DNA of 64,000 bases, from assembly GCF_014656295.1 (NCBI RefSeq), contig NZ_BNCD01000011.1, forward strand, positions 62,001-126,000. The letters are read 5' to 3'. Shown here in pieces: positions 26,141 to 34,835 of this stretch. Position numbers and translations under genes: made by a program. Below the pieces are notes generated by a model, which had not been told where the DNA came from, ran no database searches, and worked only from the letters and a program-made list of their open reading frames with translations. Each line of letters opens with the position of its first letter. The first letter of the stretch is position 1. This DNA comes from Streptomyces sulfonofaciens (GTDB lineage Bacteria; Actinomycetota; Actinomycetes; Streptomycetales; Streptomycetaceae).

Positions 26141-27142
26141 TCAGCGGGCCGTGACGATGACGACCCGGTCGGTGCCGGCGGCGGCCGTGCCTGGCTTGTC
26201 GTCGCCGTCCGCCGTGCGCCACGCGCCGCCCGAGTCCGCGCTCCACTGCCGGCCTCCGTAGCTGACCTGCGCGATGCCGAGGCGGGACGAGTTCGCCACC
26301 GCCCAGTGCGCCAGCTCCCAGCCGCGCCGGCGGACGTCACCGCCGCCCGTCCCCGCGCCGGCCCGCACCGGCACGGTCACCGAGCGCCCCCCGCCGCCCG
26401 CCGCTTGCGGGCTGCTGGAGGACCGCGGGTCCGCTGCGGGGGAGGCCGCGCCGGCGCCCCGCGGCACCGAGGACGCCGCCGTTTCGAGTACACCGCTGCC
26501 GAAGTCGTGGACGAGCGCCCTGCGCACCCGCGCCGGGTCACCTGGCCGGTCCAGCGAGCCGTCCTCGCAGGTCAACGTGGCCGCGGCACGGCCGGTGAGG
26601 GCCGCGGCGAGCAGCGTCGCGTGCGGCTCGTGCTTGGCGTACGCCTGCGGGTAGCCGCTGTGCTGGACGCGCTGCGCGGCGACCGTCAGCGGAAGCCGCG
26701 AGTAGCCGGGCACCTTGGCCAGGTGCGCGTAGAACGCGCCCGCCGCGTAGGCCGGATCCATGATCTCCGCGCTGCTGCCCCAGCCCTGCGAGGGCCGCTG
26801 CTGGAACAGGCCCAGCGAATCCCGGTCACCGTGGTCGAGATTGTCCAGATGTGACTCCTGGAGCGCGGTGGCCAGCGCGATGGTCACCGCGCGCTCGGGC
26901 ATGCCGCGCGAGGTGCCCACCGCGGAGATGGTGGCGGCGTTGCCGGCCTGCTGCGGGGATAAGCGGTACACCGCGCCGTCCCCGTCGCCCGAGACGACCG
27001 TGCAGCGCGCCGCCGTCCTGCCGCCGGTGCCGTAGCGCACCACCAGATAGCCGGCGAGCGCCAGCAGCACCACGAAGGCGGCGCCCAGGCGGAGCACGCG
27101 GGTGGGCCGGACGGGGGAGGGGGGTGTGGACTGCTCTGACAC
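26141..27142 (-). CDS. Membrane-anchored SLT-like (lysozyme-fold) protein
   Basis: 333 residues from GTG 27142. A short cytoplasmic N-terminus, one transmembrane helix (about residues 18-38), then an extracytoplasmic lysozyme-like domain with a probable catalytic Glu in ALQESHLDNLDHGD and the actinobacterial signature DSLGLFQQRPSQGWGS. A Ser/Gly/Ala linker leads to a C-terminal domain (AHWAVANSSRLGIAQVSYGG). Family members are often annotated only as hypothetical; murein hydrolysis is an inference from the fold. Divergent from dapE with back-to-back leaderless promoters. Confidence 0.8.
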   Translation of the reverse strand: MSEQSTPPSPVRPTRVLRLGAAFVVLLALAGYLVVRYGTGGRTAARCTVVSGDGDGAVYRLSPQQAGNAATISAVGTSRGMPERAVTIALATALQESHLDNLDHGDRDSLGLFQQRPSQGWGSSAEIMDPAYAAGAFYAHLAKVPGYSRLPLTVAAQRVQHSGYPQAYAKHEPHATLLAAALTGRAAATLTCEDGSLDRPGDPARVRRALVHDFGSGVLETAASSVPRGAGAASPAADPRSSSSPQAAGGGGRSVTVPVRAGAGTGGGDVRRRGWELAHWAVANSSRLGIAQVSYGGRQWSADSGGAWRTADGDDKPGTAAAGTDRVVIVTAR

Positions 27143-27148
27143 CCGAAC

Positions 27149-27154
27149 ACGGTA
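27149..27154 (-). promoter_or_regulatory. -10 box of a leaderless promoter (SLT-like gene)
   Basis: TACCGT on minus, six bases before GTG 27142; no ribosome-binding site. Confidence 0.45.
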
Positions 27155-27184
27155 CTGGAGACGGAGGGGGCCCGGTCCGCGCGT

Positions 27185-27190
27185 TAGGGT
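27185..27190 (+). promoter_or_regulatory. -10 box of a leaderless promoter (dapE)
   Basis: TAGGGT with seven bases to ATG 27198. The opposite -10 box is only 30 bases away. Confidence 0.5.
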
Positions 27191-27197
27191 CGGGGGC

Positions 27198-28277
27198 ATG
27201 GACGTGCGCCCCCTTGACCTGACGTCAGACGCGGCACAGCTCACCGCGCGGCTGGTCGACTTCCCTTCGGAGAGCGGCACCGAGGAGCCGCTCGCGGACG
27301 CGGTGGAGGCGGCCCTGCGCGCCCTGCCCCACCTGGCGGTCGACCGGTACGGGAACACCGTCGTGGCCCGCACCCGGCTCGGCCGGTCCGAGCGGGTGAT
27401 CCTCGCCGGCCACCTCGACACGGTGCCCATCGCGGAGAACGTGCCCTCCCGGCTGGACGACGACGGCATCCTGTGGGGCTGCGGCACCTGCGACATGAAG
27501 TCCGGAGTCGCCGTGCAGTTGCGCATCGCCGCTACGGTTCCCGCGCCCAACCGCGACCTGACCTTCGTCTTCTACGACAACGAGGAGGTCGAGGCGCACC
27601 TGAACGGCCTCGGCCGGCTCGCCGCCGCCCACCCCGACTGGCTGGCCGGCGACTTCGCCGTACTGCTCGAACCCTCCGACGGGCAGGCCGAGGGCGGCTG
27701 CCAGGGCACCCTGCGGGTACTGCTGCGCACCACGGGCGAGCGCGCCCACTCCGCGCGCAGTTGGCTGGGCTCCAACGCCATCCACGGCGCCGCGCCGATC
27801 CTGCGGCGGCTGGCCTCCTACGAGCCGCGCCGCCCGGTCATCGACGGGCTGGAGTACCGCGAGGGCCTGAACGCCGTCCGCATCGAAGGCGGCGTCGCGG
27901 GCAACGTCATCCCCGACGCCTGCACGGTCACCGTCAACTTCCGCTATGCGCCCGACCGCACCGAGGAGGACGCGCTCGCGCACGTCAGGAAGGTCTTCGC
28001 GGACTGCGGCGTCGCGGAGTTCGTCGTCGACGACCACGCCCCCGGCGCACTGCCCGGCCTGGACCACCCGGCCGCCGCCGCGTTCGTCGCGGCCGTGGGG
28101 GGTGACCCGCGGCCCAAGTTCGGCTGGACCGACGTGGCCCGTTTCAGCGCCCTCGGCGTGCCCGCCGTGAACTACGGCCCCGGCGACCCGCAGCTCGCCC
28201 ACAAGCGCGACGAGCACGTCGACACCGCCAGGATCCTCGCCGCGGAGGAGCGGCTGCGTGCCTGGCTGACGAGCTGA
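27198..28277 (+). CDS. dapE: Succinyl-diaminopimelate desuccinylase DapE
   Basis: 359 residues, M20 metallohydrolase. Zinc ligand His in AGHLDTVP, Asp in GCGTCDMKSG, catalytic Glu pair in YDNEEVEA, Asp/Glu ligand in VLLEPSDGQAEGGCQGT and a C-terminal His in LAHKRDEHVD; the dimerisation domain lies between. Hydrolyses N-succinyl-LL-DAP to LL-DAP. The upstream open frame (to 27102) is not used because ATG 27198 carries the leaderless signal. Confidence 0.94.
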   Translation: MDVRPLDLTSDAAQLTARLVDFPSESGTEEPLADAVEAALRALPHLAVDRYGNTVVARTRLGRSERVILAGHLDTVPIAENVPSRLDDDGILWGCGTCDMKSGVAVQLRIAATVPAPNRDLTFVFYDNEEVEAHLNGLGRLAAAHPDWLAGDFAVLLEPSDGQAEGGCQGTLRVLLRTTGERAHSARSWLGSNAIHGAAPILRRLASYEPRRPVIDGLEYREGLNAVRIEGGVAGNVIPDACTVTVNFRYAPDRTEEDALAHVRKVFADCGVAEFVVDDHAPGALPGLDHPAAAAFVAAVGGDPRPKFGWTDVARFSALGVPAVNYGPGDPQLAHKRDEHVDTARILAAEERLRAWLTS

Positions 28278-28450
28278 GCCGACCGGCGGCAGCATCCGCA
28301 GGGGCCCCGCCCCCGGGGCGTGCGAGGCCCGCCGCAGGCGGCTCCTCGGCTTCAGGACGGTGGGGGAGCAAGGACACCGGGAGTTACGGCCCCGGCCACG
28401 TCCTTGGATCTACGCTGAAGTGTTCAGACCGCCAGCGGAAGGGGACGTAC

Positions 28451-29200
28451 ATGGACAGTCCGCAAGCAGGGGGACCACCGGAGGAGCAGTACCTGGGCCC
28501 GGTGGTGCGCCGGCGTGAGCAGATCCAGCCCGGCACCACCGACCAGCGGCTGCTGGACACCGAGGGTGACTCCCAGTGGGTGCACACCGACCCGTGGCGG
28601 GTGATGCGCATCCAGTCGGAGTTCGTGGAGGGCTTCGGGGCGCTCGCGGAGCTCCCCAGCGCGATCAGCGTCTTCGGCTCCGCCCGTACGCCCCCGGGCT
28701 CCAAGGAGTACGAGGCGGGCGTACGGCTCGGCCGCGCGCTGGTCGAAGCGGGCTTCGCGGTGATCACAGGCGGTGGGCCCGGGGCCATGGAGGCGGCGAA
28801 CAAGGGCGCGCGGGAGGCCAAGGGCGTCTCCGTCGGCCTCGGCATCGAGCTGCCCTTCGAACAGGGCCTCAACCCGCATGTCGACTTCGGTGTGAACTTC
28901 CGGTACTTCTTCGTCCGCAAGACCATGTTCGTGAAGTACGCCCAGGGCTTCGTGGTGCTGCCCGGCGGCCTCGGCACCCTGGACGAGCTGTTCGAGGCAC
29001 TCACCCTGGTGCAGACCCGCAAGGTGACCCGCTTCCCGATCGTCCTCTTCGGGTCCTCGTACTGGGGCGGCCTCGTCGACTGGCTGCGCGGCACGGTGGT
29101 CGCCCAGGGCAAGGCGTCCGAGAAGGACCTGCTCCTGTTCCACGTCACGGACGACGTGGACGAGGCGGTGGCACTGGTCACCAAGGAGGTCGCCCGCTGA
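28451..29200 (+). CDS. LOG-family Rossmann protein (TIGR00730)
   Basis: 249 residues. Lysine-decarboxylase-like/LOG nucleotide 5'-monophosphate phosphoribohydrolase signature: ITGGGPGAMEAANKGA and LPGGLGTLDELFEAL. In plants and some bacteria this releases free cytokinin-type bases; in streptomycetes the substrate is unknown. ATG preceded by GGAAGGGG. The order dapE, LOG, folP2 matches Mycobacterium. Confidence 0.92.
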   Translation: MDSPQAGGPPEEQYLGPVVRRREQIQPGTTDQRLLDTEGDSQWVHTDPWRVMRIQSEFVEGFGALAELPSAISVFGSARTPPGSKEYEAGVRLGRALVEAGFAVITGGGPGAMEAANKGAREAKGVSVGLGIELPFEQGLNPHVDFGVNFRYFFVRKTMFVKYAQGFVVLPGGLGTLDELFEALTLVQTRKVTRFPIVLFGSSYWGGLVDWLRGTVVAQGKASEKDLLLFHVTDDVDEAVALVTKEVAR

Positions 29201-29209
29201 CCACCCGGG

Positions 29210-29229
29210 GGCGGGGCGCCCGCCCCGCC
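29210..29229. terminator. Bidirectional hairpin between LOG and folP2
   Basis: GGCGGGGCG-CC-CGCCCCGCC, ten bases after the LOG stop; folP2 converges from the other side. Confidence 0.6.
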
Positions 29230-29255
29230 GGCGCCCGCGGGGGCGGCGGACGGTC

Positions 29256-30128
29256 TCAGGCAAGCCCCCGGCGGGCGACCGCCGGGGCGCGGTGGCCGGC
29301 GATCGAGGCCACCATGTCCAGCACCTGCCGGGTCTCGGCCACCTCGTGCACCCGGTAGACCCGGGCTCCCAGCCACGCCGAGACGGCCGTCGTCGCCAGC
29401 GTGCCCAGCAGGCGCTCCTTGACCGGCCGGTCAAGCGTCTCGCCGACGAAGTCCTTGTTGGACAGCGAGACGAGCACCGGCCAGCCGGTGTCCGCCATCT
29501 CACCGAGCCGGCGCGTGGCCTCCAGGCTGTGCCGGGTGTTCTTGCCGAAGTCGTGGCCCGGGTCGATCAGCACCGACTCCCGCGGCACGCCCAGGGCCAC
29601 CGCGCGCTCCGCAAGGCCCACCGTCACGTCCAGGATGTCGGCCACCACGTCGTCGTAGGCGATCCGGTGCGGCCGGGTGCGCGGCCTGGCACCGCCGGCG
29701 TGGGTGCACACCAGGCCCGCACCGTGCCGCGCGGCGACCTCGGCGAGCCCCGGGTCCACCCCGCCCCAGGCGTCGTTCAGCAGGTCCGCGCCCGCCGCGC
29801 AGACCGCCTCGCCGACCTCGTGCCGCCAGGTGTCGACGCTGATGACCACGTCCGGGAACCTGCGGCGCACCTCGGCCACGAAGCCGACCGTGCGGCGCGC
29901 CTCCTCCTCGGCCGTCACCTCGTCGCCCGGGCCGGCCTTGACGCCGCCGATGTCGACGATGGCGGCGCCCTCGGAGACGGCCTGCCCGACCCGGTCGAGC
30001 GCCGGCTCGTCGTGGAAGGTGGCGCCCTGGTCGTAGAAGGAGTCCGGGGTCCTGTTGACGATCGCCATGATCACCGGCTCGTGCGGGCCGAACTCGCGCC
30101 TGCCCAGCCTGAGTGTCCCCTGCGGCAT
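29256..30128 (-). CDS. folP2: Dihydropteroate synthase homologue FolP2
   Basis: 290 residues, TIM-barrel DHPS family. Loop 1 NRTPDSFYDQG at 25-35 retains the Asn, but loop 2 reads DIGGVKAGPG at 59-68 where true DHPS has GGESTRPG, so the Ser-Thr-Arg contacts for pterin/pABA are missing. C-terminal RVH is present. M. tuberculosis FolP2 (Rv1207), in the same neighbourhood, is known not to be a functional DHPS. Best called a divergent paralogue of unknown reaction. ATG with GAGGAGG nine bases upstream. Confidence 0.85.
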   Translation of the reverse strand: MPQGTLRLGRREFGPHEPVIMAIVNRTPDSFYDQGATFHDEPALDRVGQAVSEGAAIVDIGGVKAGPGDEVTAEEEARRTVGFVAEVRRRFPDVVISVDTWRHEVGEAVCAAGADLLNDAWGGVDPGLAEVAARHGAGLVCTHAGGARPRTRPHRIAYDDVVADILDVTVGLAERAVALGVPRESVLIDPGHDFGKNTRHSLEATRRLGEMADTGWPVLVSLSNKDFVGETLDRPVKERLLGTLATTAVSAWLGARVYRVHEVAETRQVLDMVASIAGHRAPAVARRGLA

Positions 30129-30380
30129 CCCGTCCGGCCTCCTCGTACTCCGCCCCTGTGCCTGTGACCCTAACTGTCACAGGGGCATGGCACGATCGGA
30201 GTCCGACGGTTCGCGTGGTCGGCCGGGCGGCCGGCTGCGGTCCGCCCCGGCCCGTGCCTCGCCCTGGGCCGCGGCGGTCACCCCGGCCGCCCGGGCGTCC
30301 CGCCGTCGGCGCCGCGCCCGGGTGCGCGGTGGTACCGCATGGAATCGAGTCGGCAGCCGAGCGTGGGGGACCTCCCGAAG

Positions 30381-30737
30381 ATGGTCGTGTTCTTGTTCCT
30401 GGTCGTGGCCCTCGTCGTCGTGGTCGCCGCGGTGACGCTCGCCGCGGTGGGCGGCGGTGAGAGCGGTGTGCTCCCCGAGGCGGCGCCCGAGCGGTTCGAG
30501 GACCCGCTGCCCCCGGACCGCCCCGTGCACCGCGACGACGTCGAGGCCCTGCGCTTCCCGCTGGCCGTGCGGGGCTACCGCATGGCCGACGTGGACGACG
30601 CCCTGGGCAGGCTCGGCGCGGAGCTCGCCGAGCGCGACGCCCGCATCGCCCGGCTGGAGGCCGCGCTCGCGGGGGCGTACGCCCCGCCGGCCGGCGGCCC
30701 GCCGACCTACCGGGACTTCACGGAGGAGAATCGATGA
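30381..30737 (+). CDS. Short membrane-anchored DivIVA-domain protein
   Basis: 118 residues from ATG 30381 (MVVFLFLV), giving an N-terminal membrane helix as in the mycobacterial homologue. ATG 30339, with GGTGG six bases upstream, would add 14 residues. After the helix comes VEALRFPLAVRGYRMADVDDAL, a DivIVA-like motif, and a short coiled coil. Its stop overlaps the tag start. Function unknown; probably a polar or septal membrane protein by family. Confidence 0.8.
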   Translation: MVVFLFLVVALVVVVAAVTLAAVGGGESGVLPEAAPERFEDPLPPDRPVHRDDVEALRFPLAVRGYRMADVDDALGRLGAELAERDARIARLEAALAGAYAPPAGGPPTYRDFTEENR

Positions 30738-31390
30738 GCACCGAGGCATCGGGCGGCGCGGCGACCGCCGGGAGCGGGCCGGCGGACGGGCCGGCGGCGC
30801 CGGGCGGGGCCGCGGTGCCCGGGCCCGACGGCGTGCCGCGCTGCCCCTGGGCGCTGTCCACGGAGGACTACGCGGTCTACCACGACGAGGAGTGGGGCCG
30901 CCCGGTGCACGGCGACGACCCGCTCTTCGAGCGGCTCTGCCTGGAGGCGTTCCAGTCCGGCCTGTCCTGGATCACCATCCTGCGCCGGCGCGAGACCTTC
31001 CGCGCCGCCTTCGCCCACTTCAAGATCACCTCGGTGGCGGCCTTCACGGAGGCCGACCGCGAGCGGCTGCTCCAGGATCCGGGAATCATCCGCAATCGCG
31101 CCAAGGTCGACGCGACGCTCGCCAACGCGCGCGTACTCGCCGAGTGGTCCCCCGGCGAGCTGGACGCCCTGATCTGGTCGTTCGCCCCGGATCCCGCCGC
31201 CCGCCCGGTCCCGCGCACCCTGGCCGACGTGCCCGCGGTCACCGACGAGTCGACGGCCCTGTCCAAGACCCTCAAGAAGCGCGGCCTGCGCTTCGTCGGT
31301 CCGACGACCGCCTACGCCCTGATGCAGGCATGCGGGCTGGTCGACGACCACCTGGAGGGCTGCGCGGCACGCGGCCGCAGCACGCACTGA
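30734..31390 (+). CDS. tag: DNA-3-methyladenine glycosylase I
   Basis: 218 residues. Zn-binding Cys37 in RCPWA and His206/Cys210 in DDHLEGC frame the fold; YHDEEWGRPVHGDDPLFE and FQSGLSWITILRRR are the Tag signature. Excises 3-methyladenine from alkylated DNA. An N-terminal extension of about 35 Gly/Ala-rich residues is absent from E. coli Tag. Starts within the DivIVA-like gene stop (ATGA). Confidence 0.95.
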   Translation: MSTEASGGAATAGSGPADGPAAPGGAAVPGPDGVPRCPWALSTEDYAVYHDEEWGRPVHGDDPLFERLCLEAFQSGLSWITILRRRETFRAAFAHFKITSVAAFTEADRERLLQDPGIIRNRAKVDATLANARVLAEWSPGELDALIWSFAPDPAARPVPRTLADVPAVTDESTALSKTLKKRGLRFVGPTTAYALMQACGLVDDHLEGCAARGRSTH

Positions 31391-31452
31391 GCGGTACCGC
31401 CCGGTGCCGTCCCCGGTACGCCCGGGCCCCGGCCCGGCGTCGGCCACGTTCC

Positions 31453-31473
31453 GGCGCCGACTCCGTCGGCGCC
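31453..31473. terminator. Hairpin between tag and enoyl-CoA hydratase
   Basis: GGCGCCGA-CTCCG-TCGGCGCC. The arm is part of a 15-base direct repeat (CGGCGCCGACTCCGT, two copies). Convergent genes on both sides. Confidence 0.5.
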
Positions 31474-31569
31474 GACTCCGTCCGGCGTCGGCCCAGGTCC
31501 GGGGCGGACGCCGGTCAGGGGCCCGGCGTGCCCAGCACGATCCACCCGGCATGATCCGGGCGACAGACC

Positions 31570-32391
31570 CTAGCGGCCCAGGAACGTGGGCCGCTCCTTG
31601 TCGAGGAACGCCTGGACGGCGATCGCGTGGTCCTCGGACGCACCGGCCCGGGCCTGGAGTTCCTCCTCCTTCTCCAGGGCCTGCTCCAGCGTGTGGGCGG
31701 CGGCGAAGGCCAGGGACTCCTTGATCGCCGCATAGGCGAGCGTCGGGCCCCCGGCCAGTGCCCGGGCCACCTCCAGCGCCTCGCCGGCGAGGTCGGCGGC
31801 GGGCACCACGCGGTTGGCGATGCCCAGCTCGTACGCCTCCTGGGCCTTGATGCTGCGCGGAAAGAGCAGCAGGTCGGCGGCCCGGCCCGGGCCCACCACC
31901 CGCTGCAGCGTCCAGGAGAGACCGGAGTCCGCGGTCAGCGCCACCCCGGCGAAGGAGGTGTTGAAGGCCGCCGTGTCCGCCACCACCCGGTAGTCGGCGG
32001 CCAGGGCGAAGCCGAAGCCCGCGCCCGCGGCGACGCCGTTGACCCCTGCCACCACCGGCTTGGGCATCTCCGTCAGGGCCCGCACGATCGGGTTGTAGTG
32101 CTCGCGCACCGTGCTCATCACGCTCGTGCGGCCGGCCTCGCCGCCGGAGCCCGGCTCGCGGGCGGCGGCCAGCAGGCCGACGTGCTCCTTGAGGTCCTGG
32201 CCCACGCAGAAGGCCCGGTCGCCGGCCGCCGTCAGCAGTACCGCCCGCACCCCGGGGTCCGCCGCGGCCGCCTGGACGGCGTCCCGCAGAGCCGTCTTGG
32301 CCTCGATGTCCACCGCGTTCATCGCCGCGGGGCGGTTGAGCGTGATGGTGGCGAGTCCGTCGTTCACCTCGTACAGCACGGTATCGGCCAT
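31570..32391 (-). CDS. Enoyl-CoA hydratase/isomerase
   Basis: 273 residues, crotonase fold. NRPAAMNAVDIE, oxyanion-hole segment AAGDRAFCVGQDLKEH and VNGVAAGAGFGFALAADYRV; ATG 32391 with AAGGGA upstream (the frame is open to 32556 without start signals). The hydratase Glu pair is only partly preserved (one position reads Asp in LTADSGLSW), so isomerase or PaaG-type activity is possible. Neighbours do not suggest a pathway. Confidence 0.9.
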   Translation of the reverse strand: MADTVLYEVNDGLATITLNRPAAMNAVDIEAKTALRDAVQAAAADPGVRAVLLTAAGDRAFCVGQDLKEHVGLLAAAREPGSGGEAGRTSVMSTVREHYNPIVRALTEMPKPVVAGVNGVAAGAGFGFALAADYRVVADTAAFNTSFAGVALTADSGLSWTLQRVVGPGRAADLLLFPRSIKAQEAYELGIANRVVPAADLAGEALEVARALAGGPTLAYAAIKESLAFAAAHTLEQALEKEEELQARAGASEDHAIAVQAFLDKERPTFLGR

Positions 32392-32753
32392 GGCGGGTCC
32401 CTTCGGTTCGCGGCTCGGCTCTCTGCTGTGCGGCATTCCCCGCACAGCATGACGGAGATCACGTTGCCGCGAGAGTGTGCTGGATGTGACCTGCGTCAAA
32501 GAAATTCCGCGCCGGAAGACGCCGGGAGAGGGCATGGTCGCGGCCTTCGCAACCACATCGCCGAATTGAGTGGTTTTGCGGAAGCGCGTTGCCTAAGCGA
32601 TGCCGAACGATGTTGTCCATCGGGTCCTGCGATGCGGGATAATGGCCAGGAAGCAATGTGTTCGATGCCGGTGACGCCTGCCCGTGACGGGCTGTGCGCG
32701 CCCTGCTGGGGGCCGTCGGCTGAGATGAGCTGGTTTCAGGAAGGGGAACGAGC
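32392..32753. promoter_or_regulatory. 362-base divergent promoter region
   Basis: Between enoyl-CoA hydratase (minus) and DUF3117 (plus); AT-richer than average. Hairpin GCTGTGCGG / CCGCACAGC (32425-32448) lies 34 bases upstream of the hydratase start, in its leader. A -10-like GATAAT at 32638-32643 points toward DUF3117. Confidence 0.45.
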
Positions 32754-32921
32754 ATGGCGGCCATGAAGCCGCGGACGGGTGACGGCCCGCTCGAGGTGAC
32801 CAAGGAGGGGCGGGGCATCGTCATGCGAGTTCCGCTCGAAGGCGGCGGCCGGCTCGTCGTCGAGCTGACCCCGGACGAGGCCGACGCCCTTGGCGACGCC
32901 CTGAAGAAGGTCGTCGGCTGA
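32754..32921 (+). CDS. DUF3117 protein (Rv1211 homologue)
   Basis: 55 residues, beginning MAAMKPRTGDGPLEVTKEG and ending in VELTPDEADALGDAL plus KKVVG. Preceded by GGAAGGGG at good spacing. Nearly invariant across actinobacteria; in M. tuberculosis it also follows tagA. Function unknown. Too short for routine gene finders with a 60-residue cutoff. Confidence 0.93.
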   Translation: MAAMKPRTGDGPLEVTKEGRGIVMRVPLEGGGRLVVELTPDEADALGDALKKVVG

Positions 32922-32944
32922 CGCGGAAGCGGCCCTGTACCCGC

Positions 32945-32981
32945 CCAGTGCCCCGGCGCCCACTGCGTGCTGGGGCACTGG
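32945..32981 (+). terminator. Terminator of DUF3117
   Basis: CCAGTGCCCC / GGGGCACTGG, 10-base perfect stem, 17-base loop, 24 bases after the stop. Confidence 0.65.
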
Positions 32982-33166
32982 TGTCCCCGCCCGTCGCCAC
33001 GGGCGCGCACCCACGCCCCTGAACAGGCTCCCGCGGACCGGCCCCCTGCGCCGCGGGTCGCGCCGCCGGCACCGGCGGCCGACGTCCTCAGCCCGCCGTC
33101 CTGCCGCGCCCCGTCCCCCGCAGCGGGATCCCGTGGGCCCCGGCCCCGGGTCCGGGCGCGGCCGCC

Positions 33167-33799
33167 TCAGCGTTTGACCGCGCAGAGCAGCCCGTCCCCG
33201 ACCGGCAGCAGCGAGGGCACCAGCTCCGGATTCTCCCGTACGGCCCTGACCAGTTCCCGCAGCCGCACCACCTCCGCGGGCTGCGGCCCCGAGTCGATCG
33301 TGCGGCCGTCGGCGAAGACGCCCTCGAAGCAGACCAGCCCGCCGGGCCGTAGCAGCCGCAACGATTCGTCCAGGTAGTCGAGGCACTCCATCCGGTCACC
33401 GTCGCAGAACACGAGGTCGTAGCCGCTGTCCGCGAGCCGCGGCAGCACGTCGAGCGCACGGCCGGGAATGAAGCGCGCGCGATTGCTCGCGAAGCCCGCG
33501 ACGCGAAAGGCCTGGCGCGCGAACTGCTGGCGCTCGGGCTCGGGGTCCACCGTCGTCAGCACGCCGTCCGCGCGCATGCCGTGCAGCAGATGGATTCCGG
33601 AGACGCCGGTGCCGGTGCCGATCTCGGCGACCGCCTTCGCGGCCACCGTGGCGGCGAGCAGCCGCAGCGCGGCGCCGGTACCGGGTGACACCGGGCGCAG
33701 CCCCGCATCCCGGGCTCGGTCGCGGGCCCAGTGCAGCGCGTCCTCCTCGGCGACAAAGGCGTCGGCGAACGCCCAGTTCGTCTGCCGCTTGCCGCTAAT
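33167..33799 (-). CDS. SAM-dependent O-methyltransferase (Rv1220c-like), ATT start
   Basis: 210 residues if initiated at ATT 33799. SAM motif I AEIGTGTGVSGIHLL, motif with VDPEPERQ, and LVFCDGDR. The conserved N-terminus (KRQTNWAFADAFVAEED...) lies upstream of the first conventional start (GTG 33691), and no ATG, GTG or TTG is in frame before a purine-rich AGGAGAGGGCC that directly precedes ATT. Divergent from the ECF sigma gene, as in Mycobacterium. Substrate unknown. A frameshift in the first codons is the alternative. Confidence 0.8.
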   Translation of the reverse strand: MSGKRQTNWAFADAFVAEEDALHWARDRARDAGLRPVSPGTGAALRLLAATVAAKAVAEIGTGTGVSGIHLLHGMRADGVLTTVDPEPERQQFARQAFRVAGFASNRARFIPGRALDVLPRLADSGYDLVFCDGDRMECLDYLDESLRLLRPGGLVCFEGVFADGRTIDSGPQPAEVVRLRELVRAVRENPELVPSLLPVGDGLLCAVKR

Positions 33800-34043
33800 G
33801 GCCCTCTCCTGTTCCCCGTAGTTGCCTGGGCGTGACTGTATCCTCCCGCGCCCCCGGCTCCGTCCGGACGGGAGGTGCCACCACCGCCGGGAACCCGCAG
33901 ATGGCGCCGGACGTTGGGGAAAGGGAGAGGAAAAGTGGGGGGTCGGGATGGCCGGGAGTGACGAGCAAGTCGAGACGCAAGACCAGAAGCGCGTACCAAA
34001 TTCACGTAAAAACGCTTATCCGGAGCTAACGGGCGAGGTGACT

Positions 34044-34835
34044 ATGGTAGGGGCTCTAGTGGACACCACCAGAGCCGACAGGGGAGGTGCGGCTGAGACC
34101 GGAGACCGGGCAGGAGTGCTGAGGCGTCTGCTCAGGGCCCCGGGCGAGCCGAAATCCGTGATCAAGAACGCTGACCGTTTCCCCACCGCCGAGTCCGCAC
34201 AGACCGCGACCTTCGCCGCCGACGCGGAGTCGCAGGCGTGGACTCCTCCCACCTGGGAGGAGATCGTCAGCACGCACAGCGCCCGGGTGTACCGCCTCGC
34301 CTATCGCCTCACCGGCAACCAGCACGACGCGGAGGACCTCACCCAGGAGGTCTTCGTCCGCGTCTTCCGCTCCCTGTCGACGTACACACCGGGCACCTTC
34401 GAGGGCTGGCTGCACCGCATCACGACCAACCTCTTCCTCGACATGGTCCGCCGCAAGCAGCGCATCCGCTTCGACACCCTGGGCGACGACGCCGCGGAGC
34501 GGCTGCCCAGCCGTGAGCCCTCCCCGCAGCAGGCGTTCCAGGACACCCACTTCGACGCGGACGTCCAGCAGGCCCTGGACACCCTCGCGCCCGAGTTCCG
34601 TGCCGCCGTCGTCCTCTGCGACATCGAGGGCCTGTCGTACGAGGAGATCGCCGCCACCCTCGGCGTCAAGCTCGGCACGGTCCGCAGCCGTATCCACCGC
34701 GGCCGCTCCCAACTGCGCAAGGCCCTTCAGCACCGGTCCCCCGAGGCCCGTGCCGAGCGCCGCGCGGGCAACCGCAAATTCAAGGCCATGGGCGCGGTCA
34801 CCCCCGCGCTGGGCGGAGGAGGCGCAGGCGCGTGA
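34044..34835 (+). CDS. ECF sigma factor, mycobacterial SigE type
   Basis: 263 residues from ATG 34044 (GAGGTG upstream); longer starts such as ATG 33948 remain open, reminiscent of mycobacterial sigE with several starts. Sigma region 2: VYRLAYRLTGNQHDAEDLTQ and the -10 recognition helices to LDMVRRKQR; region 4: LPP-like LAPEFRAAVVLCDIEGLSYE and TLGVKLGTVRSRIHRGR. Overlaps the anti-sigma start by 4 bases, with htrA and tatB downstream: an envelope-stress module. Not the S. coelicolor gene that is itself named sigE. Confidence 0.93.
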   Translation: MVGALVDTTRADRGGAAETGDRAGVLRRLLRAPGEPKSVIKNADRFPTAESAQTATFAADAESQAWTPPTWEEIVSTHSARVYRLAYRLTGNQHDAEDLTQEVFVRVFRSLSTYTPGTFEGWLHRITTNLFLDMVRRKQRIRFDTLGDDAAERLPSREPSPQQAFQDTHFDADVQQALDTLAPEFRAAVVLCDIEGLSYEEIAATLGVKLGTVRSRIHRGRSQLRKALQHRSPEARAERRAGNRKFKAMGAVTPALGGGGAGA

